Part shown: one piece after another, positions 26,105 to 33,115 of the stretch | How the letters are laid out: each line of letters begins with the position of its first letter | How positions within the stretch are numbered: the stretch's first letter is position 1 | Notes under the pieces: model-generated | Seen by the model: only the letters and a program-made list of their open reading frames with translations | What the model was told of the DNA's origin: nothing | Database searches by the model: none | Made by a program: the position numbers and the translations under genes | Assembly: GCF_027947595.1 (NCBI RefSeq) | Contig: NZ_CP116257.1 | Location: 5,826,001 to 5,890,000 of the forward strand | From: Streptomyces lienomycini | GTDB taxonomy: Bacteria; Actinomycetota; Actinomycetes; Streptomycetales; Streptomycetaceae | Direction: 5' to 3' | Length of the DNA: 64,000 nt

Positions 26105-26120
26105 TCCACGCGCGCGTGGA
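26105..26120. promoter_or_regulatory. Perfect 16-bp palindrome upstream of hrpB
   Basis: TCCACGCGCGCGTGGA is fully self-complementary with no spacer and ends 32 bp before the hrpB start codon. It could be an operator or a stem in the transcript between the methyltransferase and hrpB genes. Confidence 0.5.
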
Positions 26121-26152
26121 GAGCGGTTCCGCCGCCGTACGACACTGGGTGC

Positions 26153-29125
26153 GTGATCCGTTACGACGCCCTGGACGCGCTGCCCGTGCGCGGTGCCCTG
26201 CCCGCGCTGCACAACGCCCTGGAGGGGCACGGCACGGCGGTGCTGGTCGCGCCGCCCGGCACCGGCAAGACGACACTCGTGCCGCTCGCGCTGGCCGGGC
26301 TGCTGGACGGGGGCGAGGGCCCGGCGCGGCGCGTGGTGGTGGCCGAGCCGCGGCGGATCGCGGCGCGGGCGGCGGCCCGGCGCATGGCGTGGCTGCTGGG
26401 TGAGAAGCCGGGCGGGAGCGTCGGGTACACGGTGCGCGGTGAGCGGGTCGTCGGGCCACGCGCGCGCGTGGAGGTCGTCACGACCGGTGTGCTGCTCCAG
26501 CGGCTCCAGCGGGACCAGGAGCTGGCGGGCGTCGACGCGGTGGTGCTGGACGAGTGCCACGAGCGGCATCTGGACGCGGACACCACGGCGGCGTTCCTGT
26601 GGGACGTACGGCAGGCCCTGCGGCCCGAGTTGCGGCTGGTGGCCGCGTCGGCCACGACCGACGCGGAGGGCTGGGCCCGGCTGTTGGGCGGGGCGCCGGT
26701 CGTCGAGGCGCGGGGCGTGTCGTATCCCGTGGACGTCGTGTGGGCGCCACCGGCGCGTCCGGTACGGCCGCCGCACGGGATGCGGGTGGACCCGGCGCTG
26801 CTCGCGCACGTGGCGTCGGTGGTGCGCCGGGCGCTGGCCGAGCGGGACGGGGACGTGCTGTGCTTCCTGCCGGGCGTCGGGGAGATCACCCGTGTCGCCG
26901 GGCGGCTGCGGGACCTCGGGGACGTCGACGTGCTCCAGGTGCACGGGCGGGCTCCGGCCGCCGTGCAGGACGCGGTGCTGGCGCCCGGGGCGCGGCGCCG
27001 GGTGGTGCTGGCGACGTCGGTGGCCGAGTCGTCGCTGACGGTTCCGGGCGTGCGGGTGGTCGTGGACGCCGGACTGGCCCGGGAGCCTCGGGTGGACCAC
27101 GCGCGGGGGCTGAGCGCGCTGACGACGGTACGGGCGTCGCGGGCGGCGGCGCGGCAGCGGGCGGGCCGGGCCGGGCGTGAGGCGCCGGGGGTGGTGTACC
27201 GCTGCTGGGCGGAGGCGGAGGACGTCCGTCTGCCGCGGTTCCCGGCGCCGGAGATCAAGGTGGCCGACCTGACGGCGTTCGCGCTGCAGGCGGCCTGCTG
27301 GGGCGATCCCGACGCGTCCGGACTCGCGCTGCTCGACGCTCCGCCGGGCGGCGCGATGGCGGCCGCCCGGTCGGTGCTGACGGCGATCGGCGCGGTGGAC
27401 TCCGCCGGCCGCGCCACGGACAGGGGCGTCCGGCTGGCCCGGCTGGGTCTGCATCCCCGGCTGGGCCGGGCACTCCTGGACGCGGAGCAACTGGGCGGAG
27501 CCGGGGGCGCGTCCCCGGCTGCCTCCGGTACGGGCTCGGGGGCGGGGGCCGGGGGCCGCTCCGGAGCGGAGCGGCCTGGGGCGGACGCCTCCGGGACGAG
27601 CGGGGCCGGGGCGGGTGGGGCCGATGCGGGCGGGGCCGGTGCCGGTGGGCCCGGCGCGGGTGGGCCCGGCTCGGGTGGGCCCGGCGCGGGTGGGGCCGGC
27701 GCGGGTGAGCCCGGCTCGGGTGGGCCCGGCGCGGGTGGGGCCGGCGCGGGTGAGCCCGGAACAAGTGGGCCCGGCGCGGATGTGGCCAATGCCGGTAGGC
27801 CCGGAACGAGTGGAGCCGGCGCGGGTGGGCCCGGCGCGGGTGGGCCCGGCGCGGGTGGGCCCGGCGCGGGTGGGCCCGGAACGAGTGGGGCCGGAACGAG
27901 TGGGGCCGGAACGAGTGGGCCGGGAACGAGTGGACCTGGCGCCAAGGGGGCCGCCGGCGGGGCGGCGGGGGTGGTGGCCGAGGTCGTGGGGCTGCTGAGC
28001 GAGGAGGCGCCGCGGGAGTACGGGGACGATCTGGTGGCCGTGCTGCGGGCCGCTCGGCGGGGCGGGGACGCGTACGGGGCTCGGTGGCGGGCCGAGGTGC
28101 GGCGGCTGCGGGCCGCCGCCGCAACCGGTGGGCGGGCCGGGCAGGTGACCGAGGACGCGCTCGCCGGCCTGGTGGCGGCTCTGGCGTTTCCCGAACGGGT
28201 AGGCAGGAAGGTGGACGGCGGCTCCTATCTGATGGTCTCGGGCACCCGGGCGGAACTGCCGGAGTCGTCGGCGCTGCGCGGGGCCCGGTGGATCGCCGTC
28301 GCCGTGGCCGACCGTCCCGTGGGCAAGGGGCACGCGCGCGTGCAGCTCGGCGCGGTCGTCGACGAGGGCATCGCACGCCTCGCGGCCGGGGCGCTGCTGG
28401 TGGAGCGGGACGAGGTGCACTGGGCCGGCGGCGACGTGGTGGCCCGGCGCGTCGAGCGGCTCGGGGCGGTGGAACTGGCGGTGCGGCCCCTCACCGACGC
28501 CGACCCGGGTCTCGTACGGGACGCGCTGCTCGAGGGGCTGCGGCGGGAGGGGTTCGGGCTGTTGCGCCGGTCGGCCGAGGCGGACGTGCTGCGCAAGCGC
28601 CTCGGGTTCCTGCGGCGGCATCTCGGTGAGCCCTGGCCGGACGTCACCGACGACGCGCTGCTCGCGCGCGTGGACGAATGGCTGGAGCCCGAGCTGAGCC
28701 GGGCCCGGCGGCGGGCCGACCTCGGGCGGGTCGACTTCGGGGAGGCGTTGGCGCGGCTGCTGCCCTGGGCCTCGGGGGAGGCTGCGCGGCTCGACGAGCT
28801 GGCCCCCGAGCGGATCGTCGTCCCCAGTGGGTCCAGGATCCGGGTCGACTACGCAGACCCCGAACAGCCGGTCCTCGCGGTGAAGTTGCAGGAGATGTTC
28901 GGGCTCCAGCGGTCGCCGGAGGTCGCCGGTGTGCCGCTTCTCGTCCATCTGCTCTCCCCCGCCGGCCGTCCTGCCGCGGTCACCGCCGACCTGGCCTCGT
29001 TCTGGAGGGACGGCTACCAGGGTGTACGGGCGGAGCTGCGCGGCCGGTATCCGAAGCACCCGTGGCCCGAGGACCCGGCCACCGCGCAGCCGACGCGCCA
29101 CACGAAGGCCCGGCTCGGGAAGTGA
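26153..29125 (+). CDS. hrpB: ATP-dependent helicase HrpB with a Gly-rich repeat insertion
   Basis: A 990-residue DExH helicase; most HrpB proteins are near 810-850. Walker A APPGTGKTT lies at residues 33-41, the DECH box (VVLDECHERHLD) at 133-136, motif III is SATTD and motif VI QRAGRAGRE. The family-specific C-terminal part is present (WAGGDVVARRVERLGAVELA and PWPDVTDDALLARV). Between the helicase core and C-terminal region, roughly residues 450-605, is an insertion of Gly, Pro, Ala, Ser and Thr built from pentapeptide repeats (15-bp DNA units). The insertion keeps frame, so the enzyme may stay active with a long flexible linker. GTG at 26153. Confidence 0.9.
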   Translation: MIRYDALDALPVRGALPALHNALEGHGTAVLVAPPGTGKTTLVPLALAGLLDGGEGPARRVVVAEPRRIAARAAARRMAWLLGEKPGGSVGYTVRGERVVGPRARVEVVTTGVLLQRLQRDQELAGVDAVVLDECHERHLDADTTAAFLWDVRQALRPELRLVAASATTDAEGWARLLGGAPVVEARGVSYPVDVVWAPPARPVRPPHGMRVDPALLAHVASVVRRALAERDGDVLCFLPGVGEITRVAGRLRDLGDVDVLQVHGRAPAAVQDAVLAPGARRRVVLATSVAESSLTVPGVRVVVDAGLAREPRVDHARGLSALTTVRASRAAARQRAGRAGREAPGVVYRCWAEAEDVRLPRFPAPEIKVADLTAFALQAACWGDPDASGLALLDAPPGGAMAAARSVLTAIGAVDSAGRATDRGVRLARLGLHPRLGRALLDAEQLGGAGGASPAASGTGSGAGAGGRSGAERPGADASGTSGAGAGGADAGGAGAGGPGAGGPGSGGPGAGGAGAGEPGSGGPGAGGAGAGEPGTSGPGADVANAGRPGTSGAGAGGPGAGGPGAGGPGAGGPGTSGAGTSGAGTSGPGTSGPGAKGAAGGAAGVVAEVVGLLSEEAPREYGDDLVAVLRAARRGGDAYGARWRAEVRRLRAAAATGGRAGQVTEDALAGLVAALAFPERVGRKVDGGSYLMVSGTRAELPESSALRGARWIAVAVADRPVGKGHARVQLGAVVDEGIARLAAGALLVERDEVHWAGGDVVARRVERLGAVELAVRPLTDADPGLVRDALLEGLRREGFGLLRRSAEADVLRKRLGFLRRHLGEPWPDVTDDALLARVDEWLEPELSRARRRADLGRVDFGEALARLLPWASGEAARLDELAPERIVVPSGSRIRVDYADPEQPVLAVKLQEMFGLQRSPEVAGVPLLVHLLSPAGRPAAVTADLASFWRDGYQGVRAELRGRYPKHPWPEDPATAQPTRHTKARLGK
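27600..27945 (+). repeat. 15-bp in-frame repeat tract inside hrpB
   Basis: About 23 units related to GGGCCCGGCGCGGGT, encoding pentapeptides such as GPGAG, GAGAG and GPGTS (about residues 483-598). Higher-order blocks of three to five units are themselves duplicated, so expansion seems recent and copy-number variable. Confidence 0.85.
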
Positions 29126-29141
29126 CGACGGCACGGGCCTG

Positions 29142-29181
29142 CCGAGGGCGCCCCTCCGTCGCGGCGGAGGGGCGCCCTCGG
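29142..29181. terminator. Strong bidirectional terminator after hrpB
   Basis: A perfect 17-bp stem, CCGAGGGCGCCCCTCCG (29142-29158) with its complement at 29165-29181, and a 6-nt loop. It lies between the convergent hrpB and lytic transglycosylase genes and begins 17 bp past the hrpB stop. Confidence 0.9.
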
Positions 29182-29201
29182 GCGGGTCGGACGGACGTGT
29201 C

Positions 29202-31007
29202 CTACGCCTCCGGCTCGGTGGACGGGCCGGGCGTGGCGCCGGGCGACTCGGCGGGCGGGGTCGACGGCTGGGCCTCGGCCACCTTCAGCTCGACGTCGAG
29301 CGTGCCGCCGCCCGGGGTGGTCAGGCGGAGCACGAACGTGCCCGCCGTGTCGTCGGCGAACAGCTCGGGCAGCTTCAGCTGCCCGTCGGCGCCGGTCTTC
29401 AGGCCGGTCAGCGTACGGACGGCCGTTCCGTCGTCGTCCTTGAAGTAGGGGCCCTTGTCGTTCTCGCCCGGGTCGGACTCCGACTTGACGAGAGTGGCGG
29501 TGACGGCGACCTTGTCCGCGGCGGCGCCCTTGAACGTGGCCTTCACCTCGACCCGGTCCGCGAACGTGCCGCCGGGCGTGCACGTCAGGTCCTTCGCACC
29601 GGTGCGGGCGAGGGTGTCGGCGACGCGCTCGGTGACGGTGGCCTTGTAGTCGAGGCCCGCGACGCCGCGGCCGATCACGGTGGCCCGGACGGTGAACCCG
29701 CCGGTCTTCTCGCCGGCCACCAGCGCGGGGGCGACGGCCACCCCGGAGGCGTTGGTGGTGACCGCGGCGAATTTCTCGCCGCCGGTGAAGGTGGCGTCCG
29801 TGTCGCCGAGGACGGTGAAGCGGATGCGTACCTTGCCGACTGCCTCGCCGGTCTCGGTCTCGGCGCGGGTGCTGATCTTCTTGGCGAAGGTGTCCCCCGC
29901 GATGGCGGTGAGCCCCGTGGTACCGGCGTTCTCCAGGTGGTGGACCGTGTCGGTGGGGGTGGGGTCGGGGGTCTCGGTCGGCGGCTCCGGCTCCGTCGGG
30001 GGCTCGCTCGGGGAACCGGTGCCCGGGTTGGTGGGCTTGCCCGGATCCGACGGCTTGCCCGGGTTCGACGGCCGGCTCGGTTTCGGCTCGGGGTCCGGGG
30101 CGGGCGTCGTCGTGGCGGGGGCCTGGGGCCGGGTGCTCGCACCGGACCCGCGCGACGAGGTGCCGGTGCCGAAGGGGTCGTCGCTGCGGCCGACGGGGAG
30201 GCTGCCCGTGCCGTCCGGGATCTCGTGGGTGCCCTTGCGGTAGTGCTCCAGCCACGACCGGACCGTGCGCAGGTAGTCCTGCGAGTTGTTGTAGCTGAGG
30301 ATGGCGCGGTCGAGGTCGTCCGGGTCGGAGAGGTCCCAGCCGAAGCGGCACAGGTAGTGGCCGGCGGCGAGCGCGGCGTCGTAGACGTTGTTGGGGTCTT
30401 CCTTGCCGTCGCCGTTGCCGTCGCGGCCGGCCCACGCCCAGGTGGACGGGATGAACTGCATCGGGCCCACGGCGTTGTCGTAGCTGCTGTTGCCGTCGTA
30501 GACGCCGTTGTCGGTGTCCTTGATGAGCGCGAAGCCGTTGCCGTCGAGTTGGGGGCCGATGATGCGGCCGATGGTGGTACCGGCGGCGTCGACGCGGCCG
30601 CCGCGGGCCTGGCCGGACTCCACCTTGCCGATGGCGGCGAGGAGTTGCCAGGGCAGGTTGCAGCCGGGCTTGGACTGGCGCAGCGCGGACTCGGCCTTCT
30701 TGTAGGCGTCGAGGACGGTCGCCGGGACACCGGCCTCGGCGGAGTCCCGGGAGGCGGGGGTGCCCGTGGTCGGGGCGGGGTTGGGGCTGTTGAGCGGCGG
30801 CAGGTCGGTGTAGTAGGGCGAGTTGCCGGTGGCGCTCTCGGCGGACGACGTGTCGGACGTGGGCGCCTTGTCGGCGGTCGTCCGTCTGCCGTTGCCGTCG
30901 GCCGTCACGTCGGGGGCCTGGGACGCGGACAGGGCCGCGACCGCGACCGCTGCCACGGTGGTGGTGACCGCCGCCTTGCGGAGCCTCCTGTCGAAATGCG
31001 CCGCCAT
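29202..31007 (-). CDS. Secreted lytic murein transglycosylase with Pro-rich and Ig-like tail
   Basis: A 601-residue exported protein. The signal peptide covers about residues 1-35 (Arg-rich start, then TTTVAAVAVAALSASQA). The transglycosylase domain spans about 98-256; the catalytic Glu is residue 130 in IGKVESGQ, and VGPMQFIPSTW and LSYNNSQDYLRTVRSWLEHY are typical. A Pro/Thr/Gly-rich linker follows (about 270-385), then about 200 residues of beta-strand-rich sequence resembling invasin/Ig-like repeats, and an acidic Pro-rich end. It should cleave peptidoglycan outside the membrane, while the tail may bind surface partners. ATG at 31007 with GGGAGGGG upstream. Confidence 0.86.
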   Translation of the reverse strand: MAAHFDRRLRKAAVTTTVAAVAVAALSASQAPDVTADGNGRRTTADKAPTSDTSSAESATGNSPYYTDLPPLNSPNPAPTTGTPASRDSAEAGVPATVLDAYKKAESALRQSKPGCNLPWQLLAAIGKVESGQARGGRVDAAGTTIGRIIGPQLDGNGFALIKDTDNGVYDGNSSYDNAVGPMQFIPSTWAWAGRDGNGDGKEDPNNVYDAALAAGHYLCRFGWDLSDPDDLDRAILSYNNSQDYLRTVRSWLEHYRKGTHEIPDGTGSLPVGRSDDPFGTGTSSRGSGASTRPQAPATTTPAPDPEPKPSRPSNPGKPSDPGKPTNPGTGSPSEPPTEPEPPTETPDPTPTDTVHHLENAGTTGLTAIAGDTFAKKISTRAETETGEAVGKVRIRFTVLGDTDATFTGGEKFAAVTTNASGVAVAPALVAGEKTGGFTVRATVIGRGVAGLDYKATVTERVADTLARTGAKDLTCTPGGTFADRVEVKATFKGAAADKVAVTATLVKSESDPGENDKGPYFKDDDGTAVRTLTGLKTGADGQLKLPELFADDTAGTFVLRLTTPGGGTLDVELKVAEAQPSTPPAESPGATPGPSTEPEA

Positions 31008-31259
31008 AGAGTGAACCCCTCCCGTGGACGCTGCCGCGTCCGTCTCCGTGCGTGTTCGGCCCTCGTGCTCGCCCGTCGTTCCCGCCGTGCCCGTCCTGCT
31101 GTGACGATGACCCTGCGTCCGCGGTCGCACCGCAACTTCCCGAGCCCGGTGATCATCTGTTCGACCAGTACGGTGCCGCAGGCGACCCTACGACAACTTG
31201 CTTTGCACGGGCACCCGTTCGTGCCCGATATTCACCAGTTGACCATATGAGGAGTTCCG

Positions 31260-32117
31260 TTGCCGTTCACCCTCAGTCACGCGGCCGCCGTGCTGCCCGC
31301 CGTGCGGGCCGACGGCACCGGCCGGGCGCGGCTGGTGCCGGCGGTGCTGGTGGCGGGATCGTTCGCGCCCGACACGACGTACTACGCGGCGAGTTTCGTC
31401 TCCGGGGCGATGGAGTTCGGGGACGTCACGCACTCCTTCCCGGGTGTCTTCACCGTCGACGTCGTCGTCGCCTGGGCTCTGGTGGCGCTGTGGCTGCTGG
31501 TCCGCGAACCGCTGGTGGCCCTGCTGCCGCGGGCCGGACGGGGCCGCGTCGCCGTGCTGCTGCGCTGCGGGGCGCCGCGTGCGCGCGGGGCGCCCTCCCT
31601 GGTGGCACGGTGGTACCTGTCGGCGGTGCTGGGCGCGCTGACACACGTGGTGTGGGACGCGTTCACGCACCTCGACCGCTGGGGGATGCGGGTGCTGCCC
31701 GTCCTGGGGCGGGAGATCGCGGGCTCACCGCTGTACTGGTACCTGCAGTACGGCGGTTCCGCGGTGGCCGCGGTCGTGATCGCCGTGTTCCTGGCGCGGG
31801 CGCTGCGCCGGGCGCGGTGGGAGGCCGGGCCGCCGGGTGTTCCGGTCCTCTCGGTGCGGGACCGGTGGTGGGCCGGGCTGTTGCTCGGCGGCTGCGCGGT
31901 GGCCGGGGCGGTGCGGCGGGCGACGCGCTGGTGGGACTACTGGGGTGACGTCGCGAAGCCCTGGGAACTGATCCCGACGGTGTGCTTCGGGGCGGGCGCC
32001 GGTCTCGTCCCGGCCCTGCTGCTGTACGCCGTGGGGGTCAGGGTGTGGCGTCCTGCCCCGGTCCGCGTCAACCCGTCCGGCGTCGGTGGGGAGCCGGACC
32101 GCCGGGTCGCGCGCTGA
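31260..32117 (+). CDS. DUF4184 family integral membrane protein
   Basis: A 285-residue membrane protein with the DUF4184 signature at its N-terminus (MPFTLSHAAAVLP) and LVAGSFAPDTTYYA, reminiscent of membrane-bound metal-dependent hydrolases. HVVWDAFTHLDRWG carries conserved His and Asp residues. About six hydrophobic helices are visible. It uses a rare TTG start at 31260, supported by GAGGAG 6 nt upstream. Divergent from the lytic transglycosylase gene. Activity unproven. Confidence 0.83.
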   Translation: MPFTLSHAAAVLPAVRADGTGRARLVPAVLVAGSFAPDTTYYAASFVSGAMEFGDVTHSFPGVFTVDVVVAWALVALWLLVREPLVALLPRAGRGRVAVLLRCGAPRARGAPSLVARWYLSAVLGALTHVVWDAFTHLDRWGMRVLPVLGREIAGSPLYWYLQYGGSAVAAVVIAVFLARALRRARWEAGPPGVPVLSVRDRWWAGLLLGGCAVAGAVRRATRWWDYWGDVAKPWELIPTVCFGAGAGLVPALLLYAVGVRVWRPAPVRVNPSGVGGEPDRRVAR

Positions 32118-32551
32118 AGGTGTCGGCGGTCGCGACGAACACGGTGAAGTTGTGGGTGGGCCGCGGCCGCGGCAGCAGGCTGAGAGCCAGCGCGAGGTAG
32201 CCGCGGGCCAGGTCGGCCCACAGGCGCCAGGCGGGGGTCTGGTGCGGGGCGGTGGACGTCGGGGCCCGGCGGACGAGTCTGCGGCGGACGTCCGTCGCGG
32301 TACGGCGAAGGACCGTCCCGAGGGTGGAGGGGATGCGGCCGGTACTGGCGCCCGGCGCGAAGACCGGGACCGCGAGGAGTGGCAGGCGGGCGGGTCCGTC
32401 GGTGCTTGCCCGTGCCGGTACCGTCCGGTGGTGGAGCATGCGTATACCCATGCCCGCATCCTCACGGGAGAGCGGAGCCGGGGCGTTTCGTCGGGGGCCA
32501 CCGGAGTGACGGACCGGGCGGGCGCGGCGGGAGGGGCTGGGCGGGGCGCCG

Positions 32552-32930
32552 TGACGTGGCGGACCCGGAGGCGTCCCCGCTCCGGAGCGTTGCCCGACCC
32601 GGCGCGAGCGCGAAACCAGGGGCGGTGGAAACGGGCAGGGGTGCCCTGACAGGGAGCACTCGGGGCCTCTCCGCCCCGAAGAGTGCCCTGCCCGGCGCGA
32701 GCGCGGGACCGCACGGAGGACGCCGGCGGCAGAGGACGAGGGCGCGGGCAAAGGCGCCGTGACGTGCCGGCTCAGGGCTCCCCGCCCCGTAGGACGCCCA
32801 ACGCGGCGCGAGCGCGAGACCGGGGGCCTCGGGGACGAGGGCTCCGGCAGGCTGCCATGACGCGGCGCGCTCAGGGCCTCCCCACCCCGGAAGGCATCCG
32901 ACCCTGCGCGAGCACGGGACCGGGGTGTCG
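32552..32930. repeat. Four diverged tandem repeats of about 95-113 bp
   Basis: Units start near 32,552, 32,647, 32,760 and 32,858. Each starts TGAC, then has a CCCCGCCCCG-like segment, then a GGCGCGAGCGCGAGACC-like core. Identity is partial and the spacing uneven (95, 113 and 98 bp), so these are old duplications. Confidence 0.6.
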
Positions 32931-32936
32931 CCCAGT

Positions 32937-33008
32937 CCGGCGTCGGCGGGACGGCCGACGTTGGCGGGAGGGCCGACGTTGGCGGGAGGGTCGACGTCGG
33001 CGGGGTCC
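32937..33008. repeat. 18-bp tandem repeat, four units
   Basis: The unit CCGACGTTGGCGGGAGGG is repeated four times in register at 32,937, 32,955, 32,973 and 32,991. The middle two are identical and the outer two carry a few substitutions. Confidence 0.8.
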
Positions 33009-33115
33009 CCGGCGTCCACCCGGGCCACTGCTCGCCCCTGCCGTCCCGACGCAGGCTGCCCGCGGCGGCGGGGCGGTCAGAAGGACAGCACCCCGCGACC
33101 GCCGGCCGCCGGAGG

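Larger units (their letters stand above)
32118..33115. other. About 1 kb without a convincing gene, degenerate repeats
   Basis: No reading frame here has recognisable homology, a credible start and neighbour-like composition. The part at 32,552-32,930 is a series of four diverged repeats starting at about 32,552, 32,647, 32,760 and 32,858, each beginning TGAC and containing a GGCGCGAGCGCG-like core. At 32,937-33,008 there are four 18-bp units. It could hold a regulatory RNA or be decayed sequence. Confidence 0.6.

Noticed and set aside
32462..33028. A 188-residue minus-strand frame upstream of polA
   Set aside because: Its translation simply mirrors the DNA repeats, there is no start with a ribosome-binding site, and no domain is recognisable.
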